Positions 33,298-44,884 of a stretch of DNA of 64,000 nucleotides are shown piece after piece. Under the pieces are notes generated by a model. It did no database searches. It was not told where the DNA came from and worked only from the letters and a program-made list of their open reading frames with translations. How positions within the stretch are numbered: the stretch's first letter is position 1; the number at the start of each line of letters is the position of its first letter. Made by a program: the position numbers and the translations under genes. Source of the stretch: Fenollaria sporofastidiosus (lineage in GTDB: Bacteria > Bacillota > Clostridia > Tissierellales > Peptoniphilaceae); NCBI RefSeq assembly GCF_943169635.2, contig NZ_OW968186.1:992001-1056000 (forward strand), given 5' to 3'.

Positions 33298-33523
33298 ATT
33301 AAGAAATCAATTAGTTTAACTATGGCTTTAATGCTGTTATTGGCAATGGTAATGCCAACTTCTAGTTTTGCGATGGCTAAAGAAAAAAAACACCGCAAGT
33401 AGAATACAAGATTTAGAAACTCCGATAGTTGAGGATTTTGATGGTTTTATGATTGTGCCTTATGCCAATCATTTGGTAGTGGATAGCGAGAGTATTGGTA
33501 ATAGTGGAATATCGTGGGATTAA
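33298..33523 (+). pseudogene. Broken secreted-protein gene
   Basis: After AAAGAGGAAATA an ATT stands where a start codon is expected, followed by KKSISLTMALMLLLAMVMPT and SSFAMAKEKK, a classic signal peptide like that of the preceding gene. The frame stops at 33400-33402. Two shifted frames downstream (TPQVEYK; ETPIVEDFDGFMIVPYANHL) look like the continuation, ending at 33523. Start-codon loss plus frameshifts mark a decayed paralogue or extra cargo gene. Confidence 0.6.
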
Positions 33524-33752
33524 CCAAAGAACTATAACGCATATCGTGAAACCTTTAGGTTTATCGCAACATAGACATGGGAAAAAAGTAGGTATATCAA
33601 GGACGGGTATAAACAAAATAGAAACTGGGAAAACAATTCCGAGTCTTAAAACTGCTAACGATATAGCAAATGCTTTAGGGGTTTGTAAATATCAGATTTT
33701 TGACTTGGACGGAGAAGAAACATATAAATGTCATAGTCGTAATTGTTGTTAG
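33495..33752 (+). CDS. XRE-type HTH protein, 5' end probably degraded
   Basis: The C-terminal 55 residues (GKKVGISRTGINKIETGKTI, then PSLKTANDIANALGVCKYQI) are a Cro/C1 helix-turn-helix of the kind found in short phage and ICE regulators. The upstream part in the same frame (NQRTITHIVKPLGLSQ) is plausible for helix 1-2 but lacks a good ATG; the frame opens only with a TTG at 33495 and has no convincing ribosome-binding site. Probably a truncated regulator. Confidence 0.5.
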   Translation: MVIVEYRGINQRTITHIVKPLGLSQHRHGKKVGISRTGINKIETGKTIPSLKTANDIANALGVCKYQIFDLDGEETYKCHSRNCC

Positions 33753-33796
33753 GAATTATATGACTATATTTAGTTAGTAAAATGGAGGTGGTGTAA

Positions 33797-33997
33797 ATGA
33801 ACTTAAAAGTTGTATCAAAAGTTATCGGTTCTTTAATTCCTGCTATTATCGGGACATATTTGTTAGTTAAAGATTATATAGCAGCAGCAAATCATCCTGA
33901 ATGGAGTGTTTCGCCAATGGTAATGTGGGTGAAATTTGGCGTAGGTTTGATTGTTAGTATCATCTTGCTCTTTGTTGTTTTTAGACGAAAGAATTAA
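33797..33997 (+). CDS. Small two-helix membrane protein
   Basis: A 66-residue protein with two hydrophobic helices (about residues 8-24 and 42-61) and a basic end, FRRKN. A strong GGAGGTGG site precedes the ATG, and a terminator follows. Unknown family. It follows the HTH gene by 44 nt, an arrangement seen for regulator/membrane-protein pairs in mobile elements. Confidence 0.6.
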   Translation: MNLKVVSKVIGSLIPAIIGTYLLVKDYIAAANHPEWSVSPMVMWVKFGVGLIVSIILLFVVFRRKN

Positions 33998-34061
33998 ACA
34001 GTTTTTGTGTTTTAAAATAATACAAATAGAAAAAATAAAGTTAAAAGCTATATTATAGCGT

Positions 34062-34095
34062 AGCGACTAAGATTGCACTCTTAGTCGCTTTTTAT
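34062..34095 (+). terminator. Terminator of the small membrane protein
   Basis: AGCGACTAAG and CTTAGTCGCT form a perfect 10-bp stem with an 8-nt loop, then TTTTATTT. Confidence 0.85.
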
Positions 34096-34124
34096 TTGAT
34101 ATATAAATGAAAGGAAACAAGAAA

Positions 34125-34415
34125 ATGAGAAAATTACAACAAATAAGACAAGAGTCAAAAGAAATAAAAGATAAAATTGACGATACAGAAGAAAGATTAA
34201 GGCGACTAAAAAATCAAGAAAAGAAGATATTAAAACAAGACATAGTAAAAAGAAGAAAAGAAAGAACTCATAGGCTCATAACAAGAGGAGCAATTTTAGA
34301 AAGCTTTATAGAAAATGCAGAAGAACTAACAGATGAAGAAATAAAAAACCTACTAGAAGAAGCAACAAAGACAAAAGAATTTAAAGAAACACTAAAAATA
34401 ATGAGAGAAAATTAG
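34125..34415 (+). CDS. DUF3847-like mobile-element protein
   Basis: A 96-residue, highly charged coiled-coil protein (MRKLQQIRQESKEIKDKI ... KERTHRLITRGAILESFI). The KERTHRLITRG segment is characteristic of DUF3847 proteins, which sit next to MobA/MobL relaxase genes in Firmicutes mobilisable elements. I chose the ATG at 34125 because AAGGAAAC lies 8 nt upstream; an ATG at 34107 is also in frame. No relaxase gene survives nearby. Confidence 0.65.
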   Translation: MRKLQQIRQESKEIKDKIDDTEERLRRLKNQEKKILKQDIVKRRKERTHRLITRGAILESFIENAEELTDEEIKNLLEEATKTKEFKETLKIMREN

Positions 34416-34437
34416 GGAAGATATAATAATTAAATCT

Positions 34438-34513
34438 CCCTTAGATTTTCTAAGGGCGCAATTATACACCCTAAAGAGTGCTTGCGTGCCTTTAGAGCCA
34501 AACCCTTGCAGGG
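34438..34513. other. Candidate transfer origin (oriT) with three short palindromes
   Basis: A perfect hairpin, CCCTTAGA-TTT-TCTAAGGG (34438-34456), is followed by CGCAATTATA. On the minus strand this reads TTGCGCCCTTA, similar to the TGCGCCCT core of MobQ/IncQ-type nick regions as I recall them. CTAAAG/CTTTAG (34471-34495) and CCCT-TGC-AGGG (34503-34513) follow. It lies directly behind a relaxase-associated DUF3847 gene. Tentative. Confidence 0.4.
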
Positions 34514-34532
34514 AGCAACAACTATTCGCTTT

Positions 34533-34601
34533 GGGCCTGCCCAGCCAATTTTCTCCAACGAAAATTTATTTGAGTTGTAGAGATAATTAGGCGAGGGTAT
34601 T
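34533..34601. repeat. Stem-loop module, copy A
   Basis: Layout: GGGCCTGCCC, then a long imperfect hairpin opening GCCAATT and closing AATTAGGC, then GAGGGTATT. The same layout recurs in copy B at 34732-34798 with different arm sequences that still pair. A further AAAAGTCAA/TTGACTTTT hairpin (34602-34647) follows. Confidence 0.6.
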
Positions 34602-34674
34602 AAAAGTCAATGGTAAATAAACTCGCTAAGGCTCGCCCTTGACTTTTAAAATTTGAAATGAACAAAACAATTAA

Positions 34675-34721
34675 GCCGACATACTGAAACAACAAAAATT
34701 AATTTAGTAGTCGGTTTTTTT
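34675..34721 (+). terminator. Terminator-like hairpin between the stem-loop modules
   Basis: CCGACatACT pairs with AGTagTCGG across about 20 nt, followed by TTTTTTT. Confidence 0.6.
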
Positions 34722-34731
34722 AATTCTATCA

Positions 34732-34798
34732 GGGTCTGCCCCTGCCAATCATTCACCACGAGCTTGCAAGTGGATTGAATGATTAGGCAAAGGGTATT
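34732..34798. repeat. Stem-loop module, copy B
   Basis: Layout: GGGTCTGCCC, then a hairpin opening GCCAATCATTCACCAC and closing GTGGATTGAATGATTAGGC, then AAGGGTATT. Arms differ from copy A but pair with each other. A reading frame overlaps from 34779 to 34976 (65 residues, ...KFSKPPPKTTKKGSDKNTLL...); it lacks a ribosome-binding site and I do not call it a gene. Confidence 0.6.
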
Positions 34799-35021
34799 TC
34801 AAAACGCTCATTCACAAAGTGGATATAGAAAATTTTCTAAGCCTCCACCTAAAACAACAAAGAAAGGAAGTGATAAAAATACCCTCCTTACTGGTTTGTC
34901 CAGTAAAGAAGGTACACATCAAATAGATTCTGTCGTCTTTTTAAATTTAATTAAAGACCTAGTGAGTGTATTTTAATTATTTTAATAAAAGCAAGTCAAA
35001 TTATTGTTTTTGAAAAAAATG

Positions 35022-35030
35022 TGATATAAT
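35022..35030 (+). promoter_or_regulatory. Extended -10 promoter of the ABC transporter
   Basis: TGATATAAT, about 30 bp upstream of the ATG. TTGTTT at 35004 is a poor, closely spaced -35. Confidence 0.55.
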
Positions 35031-35060
35031 ATTTTATGAGAGATTAACTTGGAGGCACTT

Positions 35061-36620
35061 ATGATAAGAGATAAATATAAAAAGAATTTTTTTAAGATTT
35101 TATTGTTATTTATAACAGGAATAATCGTAGGTAGTTTAAGTATATTTCCCATGGTTTTCATTCAAAAGGTGATTGACTACTTAACATTGGGTGTACAAAG
35201 TGAATTTGTAAAATACATAGTACTTTATTCGCTTATTTATATCTTGGTAAATATGTTTAAGATAGCCCTTGTTAATTTTGGCTCGAAATTTGAATTAAAT
35301 TTGAATAGAGAGATAAAGGATGAGATTGTTGAAAGCATACTTAGTACAAAGATTGAACAATTAGAGCAAGCTGGACGCAGCAACGTCTTCAATGTGATTA
35401 TTGATGATTTAAAATCGCTTGATGATAAACTAATACCGCTAATATTTGATTTAGGCTTTTCAATATCAAGCTTTGTAATTGGTTCCATTATAATTATAAA
35501 TTACGATTACATCATGCTATTTGCGATGATTATCATATCTGCCATATCGACAGTAGTGATTCAAAAGATTTTACAGAGCTCAGAGCTAGCATCTGAAAAG
35601 AGTCAAATACAAAGACTTAACGTTATAAATAAATTTTTTGATATCATTGTTGGAGCGAGAGACATAAAACTATTTAACAAAGAGAAAGTTTTTACAAGCG
35701 AGTTTCACGAAGAAAATCATGATTTAACTAAGCTTGATAAAAAAATCGTAAACATCAAAAATGTTTCTCAAGCACTTGTAAGTTTACTGTTTAATTTGAT
35801 TATGGCGACTCTAATTTTTATCGGAGGTATGCGTGTTAGTCAAGGTAGTCTCTCTGTCGGAGCGCTAATCGCCATAATATTGTATGCATCGATGATTACT
35901 GATCCAATATTTAATATCATAGAAAATCAAAAAGAAATATCCGCTTTTAAAAATTCTGTTAAGAGAATAGACGAGACTTTTAAAAATATAGAGAGAGAAA
36001 ATATTAATTTAATCGAAGATTTTAATACAATTGAATTTAGAGACGTTTCGTTAAATTATGGAGACAATCATATTCTAAATGATTTTAATTTAATCATAAA
36101 TAAAAAGGATAAATTGAAAATAAATGGCAGAACTGGCTCTGGCAAGTCGACTATTGCAAAACTAATTACTAATATGTACAAGCCAAGCTCGGGTAATGTT
36201 TATGTCGATGGTAAAGAAAATCAAACAATATCCTTATCAGCAGTTTTTCAAGAGAACAAATTGTTTAACATGTCAATTATTGATAACATCACATTCAAGT
36301 CCAAAGTAGACGAGGATAAGCTTAGTAAAATCACTAAGATATGTAGATTAGATGAAGTTATTGAAAAATATGGGAAAAACAATATAGGTTTTGATAGCAG
36401 CACATTATCAGGTGGCGAAAAGACGAGAGTACTATTAGCAAGAGTCTTATATAAAGATTGCGAACTATATATCTTTGATGAGATAAGCACAGGACTAGAC
36501 GAAGCGCTTTTCTATGAGATATTTGATGACATTATGAAATATTTAGCGTCAAAGACAATTATTACAATCGACCACAAATATATATGCGAAAATTATTTCA
36601 CAAAAAGCATCTCCATATAA
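35061..36620 (+). CDS. ABC transporter, fused permease and ATPase (half-transporter)
   Basis: A 519-residue protein of the ABC exporter type that should function as a dimer. About five to six membrane helices occupy residues 1-290. The ATPase domain follows with Walker A GRTGSGKST, Q-loop VFQENKLF, signature LSGGEKTR, Walker B ELYIFDEIS and the H-switch TIDHKY. It is shorter than most exporters (about 570-600) because several ATPase loops are trimmed. ATG 35061 is preceded by TGGAGG; a TTG at 35049 is less likely. Substrate unknown; lone exporter in the island, perhaps peptide or drug. Confidence 0.88.
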   Translation: MIRDKYKKNFFKILLLFITGIIVGSLSIFPMVFIQKVIDYLTLGVQSEFVKYIVLYSLIYILVNMFKIALVNFGSKFELNLNREIKDEIVESILSTKIEQLEQAGRSNVFNVIIDDLKSLDDKLIPLIFDLGFSISSFVIGSIIIINYDYIMLFAMIIISAISTVVIQKILQSSELASEKSQIQRLNVINKFFDIIVGARDIKLFNKEKVFTSEFHEENHDLTKLDKKIVNIKNVSQALVSLLFNLIMATLIFIGGMRVSQGSLSVGALIAIILYASMITDPIFNIIENQKEISAFKNSVKRIDETFKNIERENINLIEDFNTIEFRDVSLNYGDNHILNDFNLIINKKDKLKINGRTGSGKSTIAKLITNMYKPSSGNVYVDGKENQTISLSAVFQENKLFNMSIIDNITFKSKVDEDKLSKITKICRLDEVIEKYGKNNIGFDSSTLSGGEKTRVLLARVLYKDCELYIFDEISTGLDEALFYEIFDDIMKYLASKTIITIDHKYICENYFTKSISI

Positions 36621-36649
36621 TAATATTTAAAATATGAAAAGAAAAATTA

Positions 36650-36684
36650 AAAAATGGATAAGAAATGCAAATCTTATCCATTTT
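36650..36684 (+). terminator. ABC transporter terminator
   Basis: AAAATGGATAAG and CTTATCCATTTT form a perfect 12-bp stem with a 10-nt loop, then TT. It can act in both directions. Confidence 0.88.
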
Positions 36685-36697
36685 TTAATTAAGAGAG

Positions 36698-36847
36698 TTT
36701 TATCCTAAACATATGGATTTATCTAAGACAAACGAAAAAGAAGTTCAAGATGTCCTTAAACTTCTCAATAACAGGCCAAGAAAATGTATTAGCTATAAAA
36801 CACATCAAGAGTTATTTGATGAGTATTTATGTGAATGTTGCACTTGA
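36698..36847 (+). mobile_element. 3' remnant of an IS30-family transposase
   Basis: Fifty codons without a start: FYPKHMDLSKTNEKEVQDVL, KLLNNRPRKCISYKTHQELF and an acidic end. The LNNRPRKCxxxKTxxELF block is the hallmark C-terminal end of IS30-family transposases. The DDE core and both inverted repeats are missing, so the element is dead. The stop overlaps the -35 region of the next gene. Confidence 0.75.
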
Positions 36848-36848
36848 T

Positions 36849-36878
36849 TTGACAAATTATCGTAAAAAATGGTACAAT
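36849..36878 (+). promoter_or_regulatory. Promoter of the membrane protein gene at 36928
   Basis: TTGACA, an 18-bp spacer and TACAAT, with TGG before the -10. It begins at the end of the IS30 remnant. Confidence 0.7.
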
Positions 36879-36927
36879 ATTACGAATGTTGAGTAAAACA
36901 AATTTGAATTTGTGGAGGAATAGGGAT

Positions 36928-37470
36928 ATGAATTTAGATGAATTAAGAAACGATATTATCATTAAACAGAAAAAAGGATTACCATTTATTATTACATCTG
37001 TTGTAATTTGGTTGTTTATTACTGTTGTTGCGGCATTACAAATTGATATTATGCTAAAAAATATATTGGTTTTTTGTTGCTCAACGCCTTTACTCCCACT
37101 GGCATGGAAGCTTGGGAAGAAAATGGGTGTAGATATATTTTCAAAAGCAAATGAATTGGGCAGTTTAGGTCTTTTGTTTACAATGAATCAGGTTATATAT
37201 CTACTAATTGTAATGTGGGTATTTAATGCCGTTCCGGATAAAATGATTATGGTATATGCGATGGTTTTTGGAGCCCATTTATTACCATATTCATGGTTAT
37301 ATAAATCAAAATCATATCGGATTTTCGCAGTGATTATTCCAGTATTGGCACTTGTTTTAGGAAATATGTTTAATGGATTTGTTGTATCTGGAACATTAGC
37401 AATTGTGGAGATTATCTTCGCGATAAGCTTGTATAATGAATTTAAAATTTTTATGAAACGACAGGCATAA
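36928..37470 (+). CDS. DUF7010-like integral membrane protein
   Basis: A 180-residue protein with about six hydrophobic segments after a short polar N-terminus (MNLDELRNDIIIKQKKGLPF). The pattern QKKGLPFIITSVVIW resembles proteins annotated as DUF7010 that occur beside AraC/GyrI regulators; this is from memory and uncertain. I chose ATG 36928, 8 nt after GGAGGAA, over an in-frame start 14 codons upstream that has no ribosome-binding site. It may be the regulator's target. Confidence 0.6.
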   Translation: MNLDELRNDIIIKQKKGLPFIITSVVIWLFITVVAALQIDIMLKNILVFCCSTPLLPLAWKLGKKMGVDIFSKANELGSLGLLFTMNQVIYLLIVMWVFNAVPDKMIMVYAMVFGAHLLPYSWLYKSKSYRIFAVIIPVLALVLGNMFNGFVVSGTLAIVEIIFAISLYNEFKIFMKRQA

Positions 37471-37603
37471 ATCCTAGTTTGTTGAATTTAGCAAACTATA
37501 AGTTTTTATGAGATTAAACCTATAAATCTTGTACGGATATTGTGGGGCAGGAAAAGAAATCTTCCTCTATAATAAAATAAACTGACGGAAAGGGGGAATC
37601 GAA

Positions 37604-38446
37604 GTGCATATTATCAAGTCGTTTAACAATACGATTGATTATCTTGAAACAGTTCTCGATGATGAGATTGACGAAAAGAAAGTAACTCATTTATCAGGAT
37701 ATTCTTATTCAATGTTCAGTCGCTTGTTTTCTATTCTGACCGAAACAACACTCTCAGAATATTTAAGAAGCAGAAGATTGACTGAAGCAGCCGTTATTTT
37801 AAGAGATACAGACGAAAAGATTATTGATGTTGCCTTCAAATTTGGATATGAGTCATCGGATTCATTTGGAACAGCTTTTAAGAATTTTCATGGATTTACT
37901 CCTTCAGAGGTGAGAAATGGGAAACCGTTCAAATTAGTTTCACGAGTGCAATTAGCACTAAGTGTAAGAGGAGGAAGAAGTATGAATGTTACAATTCAAA
38001 AGAAAAAAGCATTTACAGTTGCAGGGGTAAATGAACAAAACATCAGTTCATCGCTATGTCCGAGTATCTGGGATAAGCTAAATGAAAAATATAGCCACGA
38101 TGAACTTGCAGATTTGGGAAGTGGTCAAAGTGTAGGTGTTTGCCATGATGTGGAAAATCCAAGTACAATAAACTATATGGCAGGCTATGTTGTTACTGAT
38201 GAAGACAAAGCAAGAAGCATGGGCTTAGATGTTTTGAAAGTTGAAGAAGCGGAGTATGCTGTTGTAGAGTTAATAGGAAGTGTTCCGGATTGCATTCATA
38301 ACGGGTGGAAATATGTGATGGAAGTATTCTTCCCTGAGCATGGCTATGTCCATTCAGGAAAACCCGACTTTGAATATTATTACGAAGGGGATATGGATAG
38401 CAAAGACTATAAAATGGAACTTTGGATTCCGATAACTAAAGCTTAA
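37604..38446 (+). CDS. AraC-family regulator with GyrI-like effector domain
   Basis: A 280-residue regulator. The N-terminal about 105 residues are an AraC-type double HTH (HLSGYSYSMFSRLFSIL; VAFKFGYESSDSFGTAFKNF; GFTPSEVR). The C-terminal about 150 residues are a GyrI/Rob-like small-molecule-binding domain (VTIQKKKAFTVAGVNE; YYEGDMDSKDYKMELWIPI). Such proteins sense cationic or hydrophobic drugs. The start is GTG at 37604, 6 nt after AAGGGGGA. It probably controls the adjacent membrane protein or an exporter. Confidence 0.85.
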   Translation: MHIIKSFNNTIDYLETVLDDEIDEKKVTHLSGYSYSMFSRLFSILTETTLSEYLRSRRLTEAAVILRDTDEKIIDVAFKFGYESSDSFGTAFKNFHGFTPSEVRNGKPFKLVSRVQLALSVRGGRSMNVTIQKKKAFTVAGVNEQNISSSLCPSIWDKLNEKYSHDELADLGSGQSVGVCHDVENPSTINYMAGYVVTDEDKARSMGLDVLKVEEAEYAVVELIGSVPDCIHNGWKYVMEVFFPEHGYVHSGKPDFEYYYEGDMDSKDYKMELWIPITKA

Positions 38447-38502
38447 AACACCAGTTTGTCAAGATAAAATAATTAAATAAAAACAATAGAATAGCAACTT
38501 AC

Positions 38503-38538
38503 GAAAGCAGTAAATCGAAAAAGGTTCACTGTTTTTTC
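38503..38538 (+). terminator. Possible terminator after the AraC regulator
   Basis: CAGT and ACTG pair across a long loop, followed by TTTTTTC. Weak stem. Confidence 0.35.
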
Positions 38539-38564
38539 TTTGTCTATAAGTGGAAAGGAGAACT

Positions 38565-38687
38565 ATGGAAGAAGAAAAAAGAGAAATAAAAGCACCGTCT
38601 AATAATGATGTGCACCCAGAAAACTGGACATATCATGACTTGCACCAGTCTTTTAATATGTCTAAAATAAATTTTTATCTTTTATAA
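38565..38687 (+). CDS. Short ORF, probably a truncated gene
   Basis: Forty codons (MEEEKREIKAPSNNDVHPEN, then WTYHDLHQSFNMS) with a good AAAGGAG 6 nt upstream. The strong ribosome-binding site and non-random N-terminus suggest the start of a longer gene cut off at the island boundary. Its end overlaps the 3' end of the convergent SpoU gene by 13 bases. Product unknown. Confidence 0.45.
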   Translation: MEEEKREIKAPSNNDVHPENWTYHDLHQSFNMSKINFYLL

Positions 38688-39538
38688 CGCATCATGTAAT
38701 CATACAAAATTATTGATGTCGCAATCGAAACATTTAAGCTGTCACAATCACCACGCATAGGTATCTTAATCATCTCATAACGCTTTTCGTACCAAGGAAG
38801 CGATATGCCATATTTTTCGCTGCCAATCACAAAGCACGCCTTATCCTTATATTCAGTATCCATGTATATGGCTTTGGCATCAGTATCAGTTAAGTAAATG
38901 GTATAGCCATTATCCATTAGATAAGAATAAAGTTCATCGAAATTTGTATCAATAATATTCATATTAAGAAAGCTTCCAAGAGAGGAACGAACAAGTTTCG
39001 GGTGATTGATTCTGACCTTCCTATTGATAAAAACAACGTCGTAGATGGCAAGAGCATCAAGCGTCCTAAGTATAGTTCCAATATTGCCATGGATTTCAAG
39101 ACCGTCAAGCACAACAAGAGGTTTTGACTGATCGATGCACTCAAACCTACCTTCATTCATAAAAAAGACCGTGATGATACCTTGAGGGTTCTTCTCCTCA
39201 CTTAAGAAGTCATAAGTCTTCTTCGAAACAAAGAAAAGCTTTGCGCCCTTATCATAAGAAGAGTTAATAAGACTTTGTGCTTCAGCAGTCATTATGTAAT
39301 CAGGGCAGACAACCAAGTAGTTGATCTTCTTGTTGTATTTTAAAATTAAATTCAATCCCCAAACACCCTCAAGAGCAATTTCATTTAATGGATTTGCACG
39401 AGAGTTTTTATTTAGTTTAATAAGACTAAGAATCTCAGGATGCTTTTTCGAAGCCTCAATGTATTTACCTTTAAAGTTATCCTTTATTGTAAAAAGTCTT
39501 TCTTCATCACTCATAGAATTCAAATCAATAAATTTCAT
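38675..39538 (-). CDS. TrmH/SpoU-family RNA 2'-O-methyltransferase
   Basis: A 287-residue SPOUT enzyme that methylates a ribose 2'-OH in tRNA or rRNA. The three knot motifs are visible: GNIGTILRTLDAL (motif 1), CFVIGSEKYGIS (motif 2) and IPMRGDCDSLNVSIATSIIL (motif 3). The N-terminal part resembles the L30e-like substrate domain of TsnR/RlmB types. It lies upstream of, and divergent from, the rRNA operon. The exact target base is not known. GGTGATT precedes the ATG. Confidence 0.88.
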   Translation of the reverse strand: MKFIDLNSMSDEERLFTIKDNFKGKYIEASKKHPEILSLIKLNKNSRANPLNEIALEGVWGLNLILKYNKKINYLVVCPDYIMTAEAQSLINSSYDKGAKLFFVSKKTYDFLSEEKNPQGIITVFFMNEGRFECIDQSKPLVVLDGLEIHGNIGTILRTLDALAIYDVVFINRKVRINHPKLVRSSLGSFLNMNIIDTNFDELYSYLMDNGYTIYLTDTDAKAIYMDTEYKDKACFVIGSEKYGISLPWYEKRYEMIKIPMRGDCDSLNVSIATSIILYDYMMRYKR

Positions 39539-39700
39539 ATAATCACCAAGAAAATTATAGCATAAGCAGATATAAAAATCAATTTAAGCATATGACTAAG
39601 AAAATAGTGTAAAGAGGAAAGCTTGACAACAATATGGAGTGGTAAGATACAGATGGGTTAAAAATAATTCAAAAATAAATAAAAAACTTTTAAAAAGTAC

Positions 39701-39729
39701 TTGACAAAGATAAAAATAAATGGTAGAAT
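39701..39729 (+). promoter_or_regulatory. rrn operon promoter
   Basis: Consensus TTGACA, 17-bp spacer, TAGAAT, with an extended TGG. It lies about 140 nt upstream of 16S, behind an A/T-rich stretch (39655-39700) that could act as an UP element. A second TTGACA occurs at 39623 but has no well-spaced -10. The rest of 39539-39700 shows nothing else. Confidence 0.82.
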
Positions 39730-39865
39730 GGATAAGTCATCTGGAAAGACCAGAGGGCAAGCAAAACTGAATAAAAGTGAAAAGAACGATTTAAACCAAT
39801 CAATTTTTATTGATAAGTAATTTCGAATTTAAGAGCCAAGGTTAACTTGGGATTAAATAAACCAT

Positions 39866-41410
<1,545 letters not shown>

Positions 41411-41459
41411 CATTAGTTCTTTTCACTTTTGGGTTCTGCTTAAAAAATAAATATTTTAT

Positions 41460-41536
<77 letters not shown>

Positions 41537-41544
41537 TAGAAACC

Positions 41545-41573
41545 TTGACAAGGTATATTTTTTATGATATACT
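41545..41573 (+). promoter_or_regulatory. Promoter-like sequence inside the 16S-23S spacer
   Basis: TTGACA, a 17-bp spacer and TATACT with extended TGA, 9 nt after tRNA-Ile. It would drive 23S-5S separately from 16S. Spacer sequence 41574-41751 otherwise holds processing-stem material only. Confidence 0.6.
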
Positions 41574-41751
41574 ATATCAGCTAAACATTATGGATCTTGA
41601 AGAACTTAAAAAAGGTGCAAATCCTTTTAGATCCAAAAACCAAATAAAACTTAATAACCATAATCAAATGAAAACGAAACGACATTTATAAAGAAAATAA
41701 ATACAGTAAATTTTAACAATAAGCGTTAAAGGATTTTAAAAAAATGAATTA

Positions 41752-44610
<2,859 letters not shown>

Positions 44611-44647
44611 AAAGACGCTTGTTGGAAGAATTATGGTTATTAAGAAA

Positions 44648-44763
44648 TGTGGCAGCAATAGCAAGAGGGAAACACCCGTTACCATACCGAACACGGAAGT
44701 TAAGGCTCTTAACGCTGAAGGTACTTGGTTGGAGACGACCTGGGATAATAGGTAGCCGCCACT
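44648..44763 (+). rRNA. rrf: 5S ribosomal RNA
   Basis: About 116 nt. The terminal stem is formed by GTGGCaGC and GCcGCCAC. It contains CCATACCGAACACGGAAGTTAAG in two overlapping landmark blocks (CCATACCGAACACGG; GGAAGTTAAG). It follows 23S by about 38 nt. Confidence 0.93.
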
Positions 44764-44768
44764 TGAAC

Positions 44769-44800
44769 AAAAAGACAGTTCGTTAGAACTGTCTTTTTTA
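44769..44800 (+). terminator. rrn operon terminator
   Basis: AAGACAGTTC and GAACTGTCTT form a perfect stem with a GTTA loop, then TTTT. Confidence 0.92.
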
Positions 44801-44884
44801 ATCTTATCAGAATTGCGCATGGAACTTGTTCGCTTTGTCGGCAATGCTCGAATACCTGCAGTATGCTCCGCTTGTCTCAAACTG

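Noticed and set aside
34779..34976. 65-residue reading frame in the stem-loop region
   Set aside because: It starts inside a conserved hairpin arm, lacks a ribosome-binding site and matches nothing I recognise; it may be a relic of a mobile-element gene.
39623..39648. Second rrn promoter using TTGACA at 39623
   Set aside because: The nearest -10-like sequence (TAAGAT) is only 14 bp away; the promoter at 39701 is far better.
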